51,944 nt of DNA from Methanothrix sp. (lineage in GTDB: Archaea; Halobacteriota; Methanosarcinia; Methanotrichales; Methanotrichaceae), in the NCBI RefSeq assembly GCF_024518575.1, contig NZ_JANIHG010000008.1:1-51944 (forward strand), read 5' to 3'. The notes below the pieces were generated by a model that saw nothing but the letters and a program-made list of their open reading frames with translations, had not been told where the DNA came from and made no database searches. Made by a program: the position numbers and the translations under genes. Of the stretch, positions 44,688 to 51,944 are shown in pieces. The number at the start of each line of letters is the position of its first letter. Position 1 is the first letter of the stretch.

Positions 44688-45715
44688 ATCTCCTTTTCAA
44701 TCCCGAGCATCTCAGCAACAGCAGGTGCGTAATCGAGCTTCTCCACCCTAATCGCTCTCAGTGGCATTATGACCATATATGGTCTGCCATCTATGAGATC
44801 CCTCTCAATTGCGCTGTTAACAAACGCATCCATCCCATCCTTGAGATCAGAGTAGCTGGATGAGAGCATCGCTCCGCAGACGTCTCCAGGCTGCATGTAG
44901 TAGAAGAGCTGCGATCCCATCATGCTCAGGAGAGATCCCGCATCCTGGAAGCTCACATCCTGCCTCATGCGAAGATGGTAGAAGCACATGAGCTCACAGC
45001 ATATCCTCTGCCATTCAACGTGCGCCTCTCTGAGGAGAATGTTGGCATCGAAGAACCTGCTCTTCTTCCCAGATATTGTCGGCCTTGATATACCGGTCCT
45101 CTTTGAGAGTTCCAGGTCTGAAAGGCCAGGGTATCTGACGAAGGCGTAGAGCGTGAGTCTGTCCTTCTCGGACATCTTTAAATCATCCAGAGGCATCAGC
45201 GAGACAGGACCAACTTGAGCATCCTTTCTATCGAGCCCGAATATCTCGCTGACTGCTGCAGGAACATTGTACTGATAGCTCGCAAGCCCCACACAGAGAT
45301 GCACACATCTGAAATCCTCAAGCATGCCGCTCTGCCGGTATCTGCTCAGAATGCTTTCAGATCTTCTCTTGAACTCTGTCAGGTTTCTTGAGTAAACCAG
45401 GGAGAACGCATCTGTAGCTGTTACAGCACAGAATACACAGCTGGGGCTCAGGGTCCATTCGGACAGGGATTCTCTGCCATCGATCCCTGGAGAGAAGCGC
45501 ATGAAGACCACGCTGAGGATCTCGGCGCCCAGAGCGCCACCGGACGGAACGTTCAGAAACCTTATAATCTGCCAGTCTCGAAACTTGCGTTTGCTCTTGA
45601 ATATCGTTGATCTGTCTACATCAATAAAAGAAGCCAGGTCGATGTCGCTGAGCCCGGGGTATCTGGTCAGGCCGTAGAGCACAAGCTTCTCTTTTGATGT
45701 TAATTTGAGCTCCAT
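44684..45715 (-). CDS. Tandem-duplicated HTH regulator
   Basis: A 343-residue protein made of two similar halves. Each half begins with a winged helix (KEKLVLYGLTRYPGLSDIDL near 8-27 and KDRLTLYAFVRYPGLSDLEL near 183-202). Each continues with a sensor-like region and ends with a related motif (AAVSEIFGL and PAVAEMLGI). The duplicated architecture suggests it binds paired DNA sites as a single chain. No known family name is certain. A TATA (AACCTATAAA, this strand, 45741-45750) places the transcript start at or near ATG 45715. It is coupled to dtd2. Confidence 0.7.
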   Translation of the reverse strand: MELKLTSKEKLVLYGLTRYPGLSDIDLASFIDVDRSTIFKSKRKFRDWQIIRFLNVPSGGALGAEILSVVFMRFSPGIDGRESLSEWTLSPSCVFCAVTATDAFSLVYSRNLTEFKRRSESILSRYRQSGMLEDFRCVHLCVGLASYQYNVPAAVSEIFGLDRKDAQVGPVSLMPLDDLKMSEKDRLTLYAFVRYPGLSDLELSKRTGISRPTISGKKSRFFDANILLREAHVEWQRICCELMCFYHLRMRQDVSFQDAGSLLSMMGSQLFYYMQPGDVCGAMLSSSYSDLKDGMDAFVNSAIERDLIDGRPYMVIMPLRAIRVEKLDYAPAVAEMLGIEKEI

Positions 45716-46233
45716 CTGATGAAAGACTATTTTTTAACTATTTATAGGTTACCTCATCGCTTGCATCCCCACAATGTTGCCTTTATATTTGAAACCTTTT
45801 CTGTGGATCTAACTCCCTGACCAGGTATCAAAGCCAGCATTTCGTCGATGTGTGCAGGATATTTTTCGAAGTCAATAAATCTGAAAATTTTAACTTGCTG
45901 GAGCGGAGGTAGGTTTAAAGATGAGCTCAAAAATTCTCTAGGTACGCTAGAATACACCAATTATACCACATCAAGTGTCAGAAAGAACGTATCCCGCAAA
46001 TTCTATTTTATTAGAGATACTTTATTTATTAACATGCTAATTATCTCTCCAGAAGCCATTTCAGTATTATGATTCTGAAAGAAGGGTACCAATAAGATAT
46101 GTTCATCGCCTGTGTTTGTGCCTTATTGCCGTCGATGGCCCCTGTCTATTCTGAGAGAGGTTTACGCGAAGCTGAGCTGCGCCCATGGAAATGCAGATCT
46201 CATCGTCCAGCAAGCATATGATCTCACAAAATG
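45716..46233. other. AT-rich interval before MITE copy 3
   Basis: A region of low GC content compared with its neighbours. Frames at 45754-45960 (minus) and 45848-46072 (plus) have no recognisable family and overlap each other. They may be remnants of a decayed gene. Only the promoter of the HTH regulator is recognised with confidence. Confidence 0.4.
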
Positions 46234-46357
46234 TGCTGTGTTGAATAATTAAGAGCTCTAAGGTCGATAGCTATCGATTTTTACTAGAATTGCAATTCGT
46301 ATGAATCGAGCCTCTGCTATCGGATTCTCAAACATTATTCAACACAGCAACAAAAGG
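46226..46357 (+). mobile_element. MITE copy 3 (116 bp) with imperfect 8-bp target duplication
   Basis: The element at 46234-46349 has the same 16-bp terminal inverted repeats as the other copies. The flanks ACAAAATG and ACAAAAGG match at seven of eight bases. Its sequence differs from copy 2 at about four positions, so it is probably the oldest of the three. Its right end lies about 13 bases from the TATA of the flavodoxin gene. Confidence 0.9.
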
Positions 46358-46362
46358 AAGAG

Positions 46363-46370
46363 ATTAAAAA
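46363..46370 (+). promoter_or_regulatory. TATA box of the flavodoxin-FMN protein gene
   Basis: ATTAAAAA lies 24-31 bases before ATG 46394, which predicts a leaderless transcript. The site is immediately beyond the MITE target duplication. Confidence 0.45.
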
Positions 46371-46393
46371 GCGGCGAATCAATACTTCATGGG

Positions 46394-47356
46394 ATGATCA
46401 GGACTCTTGTGGTTTATGATAGCAGATACGGCTCGACCGAGGAGGTCGCACGAACGCTATCGCTGATACTCGGCCCCTCGGATGCTGTGAAGGTCGGCGA
46501 GATCCAGCCGGAGCACAGGAGGTTCGAGCTCTTCGTTCTGGGCGCGCCCGTGTACAAGGGTGTTATCAGCCCGAACCTGTGGAACTTTGTGAGGGAGAAC
46601 CTGAGCTGGCTGAGGGAGAAGAGCATCGCTCTCTTCACCACCTCCATAGACAGGAAGGATGGCGAGACGAACCTTGAAAGCCTAAAGAAAATGCTTGGAG
46701 ACAGCGTGATCCTCTCTAGAGCCCTCGGCGGAAGGATGTGCGTCGAGAGGCTCAGCTCGAACGATCTCCTCGGCATGGAGTCGTTCTGCAAGAGGAAGGG
46801 GTTTCTCTTCCAGGACATCGACACACTGGTCACAGAGGAGGTTGTCGAGTTAGGCCTTGAGATCAAGAGGGCAAGAGACATGCTCTCGCCAAGGATGCCT
46901 GTTAACGAGCTCCGGAGGCTGATAGATGCGTTTCTGGCATCTCACAACACATGCACACTTGCAACTGGTTATGGATCAAGAGTGAGGGCGACGCCACTTG
47001 AGTACCTCTACAGGAATGGCGCCATCTACTTCCTGAGCGAGGGAGGGGAGAAGTTTGCCAACATCGTGCTGAATGACAGGGTTTCCCTTGCGGTTTACGA
47101 TCCGTATGAGAGCATGAGGGACGTGGCAGGCATACAGCTCTCCGGAAGGACATCGTTTGTCGAGGTGGGCAGCGATGAGTACATTGATGTGCTCAGGCAG
47201 AGGGGAATAAGCCTCAGCACAGTATCATCGCTCCCCGTGCGGCTTCACATGATCAAAGTTGTGCTGGAAAGAGCCGAGCTTCTCTGCGCCAGGCTGAAAT
47301 CCAAGGGTTACGAGATAACGCAGATCTATGACTTTCCTGAGTTCAGAACGACATAA
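46394..47356 (+). CDS. Flavodoxin domain fused to an FMN-binding PNPOx-like domain
   Basis: About 320 residues. Residues 1 to about 155 form a flavodoxin-like domain with the FMN phosphate loop YDSRYGSTEEVA near 7-18. Residues about 175-310 resemble a pyridoxamine-phosphate-oxidase-like split barrel (TCTLATGYGSRVRATPLEYLYRNGAIYFLS). Two flavin sites on one chain suggest internal electron transfer. The partner is unknown. ATG 46394 is chosen because upstream codons fall inside MITE copy 3. The promoter position supports it. Confidence 0.78.
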   Translation: MIRTLVVYDSRYGSTEEVARTLSLILGPSDAVKVGEIQPEHRRFELFVLGAPVYKGVISPNLWNFVRENLSWLREKSIALFTTSIDRKDGETNLESLKKMLGDSVILSRALGGRMCVERLSSNDLLGMESFCKRKGFLFQDIDTLVTEEVVELGLEIKRARDMLSPRMPVNELRRLIDAFLASHNTCTLATGYGSRVRATPLEYLYRNGAIYFLSEGGEKFANIVLNDRVSLAVYDPYESMRDVAGIQLSGRTSFVEVGSDEYIDVLRQRGISLSTVSSLPVRLHMIKVVLERAELLCARLKSKGYEITQIYDFPEFRTT

Positions 47357-47411
47357 TCCGGGCAATGCGGGTGTGAATGACAAACCGCCATCATTCAGGA
47401 GGGAGCGACTC

Positions 47412-47534
47412 ATGAGCACAAAGAGCAGAGGGATCGCGCTGATAGGTGACTACCTGCTCGGATGCGCTCTAGGGTCGCGCATTCTCACAAGAGGTTTCGC
47501 TAGATGCCTTCTCGCTGATGGTGGGACCTCGTAG
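47412..47534 (+). CDS. Possible 40-residue protein overlapping the tiaS end
   Basis: A 40-residue frame (MSTKSRGIALIGDYLLGCALG at the start) has a very good Shine-Dalgarno AGGAGGGA at 47397-47404, seven bases before ATG 47412. It runs antisense over the last 85 bases of tiaS, so half of its sequence is constrained by another gene. It could be a small protein or chance. Confidence 0.3.
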   Translation: MSTKSRGIALIGDYLLGCALGSRILTRGFARCLLADGGTS

Positions 47535-48706
47535 AGACCATCCTCAATATCCCTGGGCAGCTCCACGATCTCGGCCTTCATGGATCTCGTCTTGCATCTC
47601 CTGCACCTGTATCCCTGGCCGGATCCCGCTGACTTCATGCGTCTGCCACATGAGCACAGCGGCGGCCTGGAGGATCTCTGCTTCTCCAGAGAGATTATGT
47701 CGATCTTCTCCAGGTTCAGTGTGCCGGACTTCATGGAGCCGTAGACTTCTATCAGATCTCCAGGGATCAGCGATCTGACGATCTTTCTGAAGCATTTCGT
47801 CGGCTCGAATGCAGCACATTCTATGTTTCTCTCGCCCAGATCGATGGGGAAGAAGACATGCCCTCCTTCGATCACGCGCGGCTCCCCGGCAACGCTGCCG
47901 CGCAGCCTGTAGCTTCTGTCATCGTGGAGATCGCAGGATTTGTTGTCCCTCATATCTATGATGTGCGCATCAGTCCCCTGGTTTGTGATGTACATCACGC
48001 ACCCCTCGGGCGCCTCAGATCTTATCATGCTGAAAGCCCTTCTTATCGCCTCGGGATCGTCGCCGCGAATGCCGAACAGCACCGGATCAGGCGAGTGCGG
48101 GGAGAATACTACGCGCCTGTTCGAGTAGTCCACCGTGTCCCAGGTTGCAGGATACGTCGCTCTATCCGCATCCCATATCGAATCCTCGTCGAGGATTCTC
48201 GGCGTGCCCCAGAGCTCTCTCCGTCTGTAGGCTATGAGCTCGTATGTGAATTCATCGAACTCCGAGCCGACCGCTGCGAGCGCGCCGATGAGGCCCCGCT
48301 GGTTCTTGAAGCCTCGGTGCCATATGCCCTCAGATGAGAGTATCCTCCTCGCATCCTCAATCTCCAGGATCTCCGTGACCGCTCTCCTGTAAAACCGCTT
48401 CATCTCTCCAGTGATCCTGTCAGCTATCACGAGCCCCGGGTTGGTGTTTATTCCGGAGAGATCTGAGAGCTCCAGAAGGGCATCCAGGGCGATCTGCCCG
48501 ATCCTATCAGTGTCCTCCGCCTCCACAGGTATGGCGATGGCTGCATTTCCTCTGGTCTTGTATCTCGCACATGGATTGAGGCGCACCAGTTTTGGCGCGC
48601 CGGTGTGATATCCGCTCGCTCTGAGCCTCTCTATCAGTACCGCTGCGAGATACGTTGTGCAGAATCCCCTCTCCGAGTCTGTGTCATCTATACCAATTAT
48701 AAGCAT
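47450..48706 (-). CDS. tiaS: tRNA(Ile2) 2-agmatinylcytidine synthetase TiaS
   Basis: A 418-residue enzyme that joins agmatine to C34 of tRNA-Ile2 so that the CAU anticodon reads AUA. The N-terminal signature MLIIGIDDTDSERGFCTTYLA is followed by the TiaS catalytic domains. An OB-like region lies at about 275-340, and a C-terminal zinc ribbon CSCGRRM...CRRC near 353-371. The length is normal. A candidate substrate tRNA lies 6 kb away. The 3-prime end overlaps a small plus-strand frame. Confidence 0.95.
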   Translation of the reverse strand: MLIIGIDDTDSERGFCTTYLAAVLIERLRASGYHTGAPKLVRLNPCARYKTRGNAAIAIPVEAEDTDRIGQIALDALLELSDLSGINTNPGLVIADRITGEMKRFYRRAVTEILEIEDARRILSSEGIWHRGFKNQRGLIGALAAVGSEFDEFTYELIAYRRRELWGTPRILDEDSIWDADRATYPATWDTVDYSNRRVVFSPHSPDPVLFGIRGDDPEAIRRAFSMIRSEAPEGCVMYITNQGTDAHIIDMRDNKSCDLHDDRSYRLRGSVAGEPRVIEGGHVFFPIDLGERNIECAAFEPTKCFRKIVRSLIPGDLIEVYGSMKSGTLNLEKIDIISLEKQRSSRPPLCSCGRRMKSAGSGQGYRCRRCKTRSMKAEIVELPRDIEDGLYEVPPSARRHLAKPLVRMRDPRAHPSR

Positions 48707-49009
48707 CCCGAAATCACATCTCTCGATTCCAGAGAATTGTCACTGCCACCCACAGAATCGGATTCGCTCCATAAATAAGCCTTTGGCCTGGGAATGGGAG
48801 ATTTTCCATGAGTGCTCGATGGTCAAAGGTACAACCACAGGCGCTGCACATATCGCATTGCCGGTGCTGTCTCGAGGCGAATTCATCCACACATGGAACC
48901 TCATGAATCGTCCTGCCAGAAGATATCGATTTCCGTGATATCGGGCCGAGACCAAAACGCTTATATCTAACTTTTTGTTACTAACCACCAGTTATGATTT
49001 CGTGGCAGG
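48707..49009. other. Divergent intergenic region between tiaS and the ArsR-type gene
   Basis: About 300 bases without a gene. A TATA for the plus-strand regulator is at 48961-48968. The stretch CCATAAATAAGC near 48770 may hold the tiaS-side promoter, but it is not clear. Confidence 0.4.
48961..48968 (+). promoter_or_regulatory. TATA box of the ArsR-type regulator gene
   Basis: TTATATCT lies about 42 bases upstream of GTG 49010, giving a predicted leader of about 20 bases. Confidence 0.5.
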
Positions 49010-49633
49010 GTGTTCGGCTTGGATCCAGTCGAGCTGCTTGATGTTCTGGGGAACGAGAACAGGAGGCGCATACTTCAGCTTCTCTCGTTCCGGCCATTCT
49101 ACTTCAACGAGATAGCCAAGAGGCTCGATGTCGGACCGAAGGCTGTGATAGATCACCTTGGCGTGCTGGAGTCAGCAGGGCTGATAGAGTGCTACAGGGA
49201 TGAGAGGAGGCGCAAGTACTTCCGGCTGGCGAGAAATCTCGTCCTTGAGGTTGCACTGGCGTCGCACTCATATGGGGTGAGAGCCTATGCCCTCTCCGGT
49301 CCATCCATGGAGAGGGAATCCGACTGCCGCGATCTCAGAACGATACACGAGGAGCTCTCAGCGCTGGCAGCTGAGATGGACAGGCTGAGAATGATGATGG
49401 CGGATGTGGCAACTAGGGAGCTGGAGCTGCGCCAGAAGGCGATGAGGGCGATAGACGAGTGCGCGACCGATGAGCTCGAGGCGGAGCTGCTCTTCTCCCT
49501 GCTATCAGGCAGCTCCACAGAGGAGAAGCTCGCCGAAAGGCTCAAGATGCCTGCAGCAGTTGTGAGGGAATCGCTCGCCAGGCTTGAGTCGAGAGGGCTG
49601 GTGCGATTCGAGAATGGCTCCTGGAGCATTTGA
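49010..49633 (+). CDS. ArsR-like transcription regulator with two winged helices
   Basis: A 207-residue protein. The N-terminal winged helix (LGNENRRRILQLLSFRPFYFNEIAKRLDVGPKAVIDHLGVLESAGLI) is ArsR-like. A coiled-coil-like stretch follows at about 100-150, then a second short HTH near 165-205 (EEKLAERLKMPAAVVRESLARLESRGLV). The effector and targets are unknown. GTG 49010 is the first start in frame. The gene lies 20 bases before cdc48, so it could be co-transcribed with it and may regulate it. Confidence 0.8.
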   Translation: MFGLDPVELLDVLGNENRRRILQLLSFRPFYFNEIAKRLDVGPKAVIDHLGVLESAGLIECYRDERRRKYFRLARNLVLEVALASHSYGVRAYALSGPSMERESDCRDLRTIHEELSALAAEMDRLRMMMADVATRELELRQKAMRAIDECATDELEAELLFSLLSGSSTEEKLAERLKMPAAVVRESLARLESRGLVRFENGSWSI

Positions 49634-49653
49634 ATCTGTGAGGAAGATCGCCG

Positions 49654-51819
49654 ATGAATGATCAGATAGTCCTCAGAGTGGCAGAGGCATACCACAGGGA
49701 TGCAGGTAAGAGCATAGCCAGAATCAGTCTGGATATAATAAACAGGCTGGGCCTGAAGAACGGCGACGTTGTTGAGATTCAGGGCAGGAACAAGGTATGC
49801 GCCCTGGCATGGCCAGGGAACCCGGGAGATGCACCTGACATAATAAGGATCGACGGGAACCTGAGATCAAATCTTGGGGTGGGGATAGACGACAGGGTCT
49901 TCGTCAGACGCACTGAAGTAAAACCTGCAAGAAGGGTGCTGCTCGCTCCGACCAGAAGCATAAGGCTGATAGGCGGACCGCAGTATCTCCTCAGGATCCT
50001 GGAGGGGAGGCCGGTCACAAAGGGCGAGCAGATAAGGATAGAGATGATCACGAACTCCCTGCTGATGGTGGTAGTGAGCACAACCCCCTCAGGACCTGTT
50101 GTCATAACAAGAGACACGGTCGTAAACATAACAAGCGAGCAGATCGAGGGGTTCCAGTTCAGAGATGTCACCTACGAGGATATCGGCGGCCTGGGCAGGG
50201 AGATAAGATCGATACGCGAGATGGTTGAGCTGCCCCTCAGACATCCTGAGGTATTCCAGAAGCTCGGCATAACGCCTCCAAAGGGAGTGCTGCTTCACGG
50301 TCCTCCGGGCACCGGCAAGACGCTCATCGCCAGGGCTGTGGCAAGCGAGACCGACGCGACATTCACAGCCATATCCGGACCGGAGATAATGTCCAGGTAC
50401 TACGGTGAGAGCGAGCAGCGGCTCAGGCAGATCTTCGAGGATGCACAGAAGAGCGCGCCATCGATAATCTTCATCGATGAGATAGACTCGATAGCCCCGA
50501 AGAGGGAGGAGGTCCTGGGCGATCTCGAGAGGCGGGTCGTCGCACAGCTCCTCTCGCTCATGGATGGGCTCACATCCAGGGGAGAGGTGATAGTGATAGC
50601 GGCGACAAACCGCCCGAACGCCCTCGACCCTGCTCTGCGGCGCGGCGGCAGGTTTGACCGGGAGGTCGAGATAGGGATACCAAACAAGAATGGCAGGCTG
50701 GAGATCCTCTATGTGCATACGAGAGGCATGCCGCTCGAGGAGTCCCTGGATCTGAGCGAGATCGCCGAGATGACTCATGGGTTTGTGGGAGCAGACCTTG
50801 CATCTCTCTGCAAGGAGGCTGCGATGCACACGATAAGCCGGATCCTTCCAGATCTCGATGTCGAGGAGGAGATCCCGCCTGAGATCCTGGATCAGCTGAA
50901 GGTGAGCCGCGAGGATTTCCTTGCTGCAATGAAGAAGATCGAGCCGAGCGCGATGCGCGAGGTTCTTGTGGAGATCCCTGAGGTCAGATGGTCTGACATC
51001 GGCGGCCTTGAGGATGCAAAGCAGGCGCTGAGGGAGGCTGTGGAGTGGCCGATAATGTACCCTGAGGCGTTCGAGGCTGTTGGTATAAGACCTCCCAGAG
51101 GCGTCCTCCTCTACGGTCCTCCAGGCACAGGAAAGACCATGATCGCCAGGGCGGTCGCAACAGAGTCCCAGCTCAACTTCATAAGCATCAAGGGACCGGA
51201 GCTCATGAGCAAGTGGGTGGGCGAGTCAGAGCGCGCTGTTCGTGAGGTCTTCAGGAAGGCGAAGCAGGCAGCTCCTGCGCTGATATTCTTCGATGAGATC
51301 GATTCGATAGTTCCCGCGAGGGACTCCGGCAGGGACTCGCACGTCACGGAAAGAGTTGTGAGCCAGCTGCTCACCGAGATCGATGGCCTTGTCGAGCTGA
51401 AGGATGTTGTAGTTCTTGCAGCCACGAACAGGCCGGATCTGATAGACCCGTCGCTCCTGCGGCCTGGAAGGTTCGACAGGATGATCTACATACCGATGCC
51501 GGATCTCGCTGCGCGAAAGAAGATATTCGAGATATATCTGCGAAGGATGCCGGTGGCAGGTGATGTGGATATCGATGATCTCGCAGCCAGAACAGAGGGA
51601 TACACAGGCGCGGACATAGAGATGATCTGCAGAGAGGCCGGAATGCTGGCCCTGAGGGAGAGGCTCCATCCCGGCATGAAGCGCGAGTCCTTGATTTTAG
51701 GGCAGATCCAGGTGAAAAAGGAGCACTTCGAGAGGGCATATCAGAACATAAAACCTCACATGCCGCCTGAGACGCTTAAGGAGTACCTGAAGATAATGGA
51801 GATGTTTGGCAGCGTCTGA
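49654..51819 (+). CDS. cdc48: CDC48/VAT-type AAA+ ATPase
   Basis: A 721-residue unfoldase with the CDC48 N-domain (1 to about 180) and two AAA modules. Walker A GPPGTGKT occurs near residues 216 and 488, and Walker B motifs IIFIDEIDS and LIFFDEIDS follow. Arginine-finger motifs lie in GGRFDRE and PGRFDRM. It works with the archaeal proteasome and in protein quality control. The length fits the shorter archaeal VAT proteins. It may share a transcript with the ArsR-like gene. Confidence 0.97.
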   Translation: MNDQIVLRVAEAYHRDAGKSIARISLDIINRLGLKNGDVVEIQGRNKVCALAWPGNPGDAPDIIRIDGNLRSNLGVGIDDRVFVRRTEVKPARRVLLAPTRSIRLIGGPQYLLRILEGRPVTKGEQIRIEMITNSLLMVVVSTTPSGPVVITRDTVVNITSEQIEGFQFRDVTYEDIGGLGREIRSIREMVELPLRHPEVFQKLGITPPKGVLLHGPPGTGKTLIARAVASETDATFTAISGPEIMSRYYGESEQRLRQIFEDAQKSAPSIIFIDEIDSIAPKREEVLGDLERRVVAQLLSLMDGLTSRGEVIVIAATNRPNALDPALRRGGRFDREVEIGIPNKNGRLEILYVHTRGMPLEESLDLSEIAEMTHGFVGADLASLCKEAAMHTISRILPDLDVEEEIPPEILDQLKVSREDFLAAMKKIEPSAMREVLVEIPEVRWSDIGGLEDAKQALREAVEWPIMYPEAFEAVGIRPPRGVLLYGPPGTGKTMIARAVATESQLNFISIKGPELMSKWVGESERAVREVFRKAKQAAPALIFFDEIDSIVPARDSGRDSHVTERVVSQLLTEIDGLVELKDVVVLAATNRPDLIDPSLLRPGRFDRMIYIPMPDLAARKKIFEIYLRRMPVAGDVDIDDLAARTEGYTGADIEMICREAGMLALRERLHPGMKRESLILGQIQVKKEHFERAYQNIKPHMPPETLKEYLKIMEMFGSV

Positions 51820-51944
51820 GTTGATTTCGTGACAGCGGAGAAGGCGATGTCATCAACGCTTCGTCGAGCGGTTCCGATGCGGATGTTCGAAGCGCGAGAA
51901 GCCATCTGCAGGGCTATGGCAATGCGGAGCAAGAGTTTAAGATG
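51820..51944. other. Sequence after cdc48 to the window edge
   Basis: No gene is recognised in the last 125 bases. The tail AGAGTTTAAGATG at the edge may be the promoter or start of the next gene. Confidence 0.35.

Noticed and set aside
45754-46072. Two overlapping frames, 45754-45960 (minus) and 45848-46072 (plus)
   Set aside because: No family match, mutually overlapping, and lacking a consistent promoter or Shine-Dalgarno. Kept only as possible remnants.
46301-46393. N-terminal extension of the flavodoxin-FMN protein
   Set aside because: It lies partly inside MITE copy 3, has no family features, and the TATA box is downstream of 46301.
1-51944. CRISPR arrays, rRNA genes, prophage or replication origin
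   Set aside because: No regularly spaced repeats, rRNA-like sequence, phage genes or origin-type repeat clusters were seen on either strand.

Overview
The window reads as a chromosomal segment of a methanogenic archaeon. The best fit is the Methanothrix/Methanosaeta branch of the Methanosarcinales, but the genus is an inference from gene content. Archaeal markers are ribosomal protein eL40, geranylgeranylglyceryl-phosphate synthase, archaeal DnaG, Nmd3, Nep1, TiaS, DTD2, archaeal-type S-adenosylmethionine synthetase and a CDC48/VAT ATPase. Methanogen markers are an F420 ligase (CofE), a DUF2121 connectase homologue and an NrpR-domain protein. Genes are densely packed, many with 4-base ATGA overlaps. 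TATA boxes often lie only 25-40 bases before the start codon, so leaderless or very short-leader mRNAs look common.

Layout. 1-4.1 kb: tail of an unknown gene, a gene-poor stretch, then a TerC transporter and a P-type cation ATPase. 4.2-7.5 kb (minus): a single-domain NrpR-like protein and a coenzyme operon with a dihydropteroate-synthase-like protein followed by a CofE-cytidine deaminase fusion. 7.7-10.3 kb: trpB-trpA-SGNH hydrolase. 10.5-13.7 kb: AAA ATPase, metallo-beta-lactamase protein, Nep1 and a small winged-helix regulator. 14.2-17.7 kb: S-adenosylmethionine synthetase, a secreted protein, a DUF424 protein and Nmd3. 18.2-24.1 kb: dnaG, then carA-carB. 24.3-28.9 kb: aconitase-family large subunit, truA, a tRNA-Ser gene with two introns, eL40, GGGP synthase and an M24 peptidase. 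29.3-32.6 kb: glyA-folD-connectase-mobA. 32.9-37.8 kb: three secreted proteins (beta-helix, degenerate rhodanese, subtilase). 37.9-41.6 kb (minus): NAD-kinase-like protein, TrpB2, endonuclease V and a CAU-anticodon tRNA. 41.9-43.8 kb: a tiny Trp-rich protein, a DRG-like GTPase and an AhpD-like protein. 43.9-45.7 kb (minus): DTD2 and a duplicated HTH regulator. 46.4-51.8 kb: flavodoxin-FMN protein, tiaS (minus), an ArsR-type regulator and CDC48.

Most genes are housekeeping: translation and tRNA maturation (truA, tiaS, dtd2, nmd3, nep1, eL40, two tRNAs), amino-acid and pyrimidine synthesis (trp, car), folate-type one-carbon metabolism (glyA, folD) and coenzyme synthesis. TiaS and its probable substrate, the CAU tRNA, are both present. 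Two tryptophan synthase beta proteins (TrpB1 and TrpB2) are also present.

The most unusual items are four. First, a tRNA-Ser(CGA) gene is interrupted by two introns, in the D-loop and the T-loop, each with a recognisable bulge-helix-bulge, and none in the anticodon loop. Second, a 116-bp MITE family has three copies with 16-bp terminal inverted repeats and 8-bp target duplications. Third, CofE and cytidine deaminase are fused. Fourth, three secreted proteins in one operon appear to share a small beta-sandwich module.
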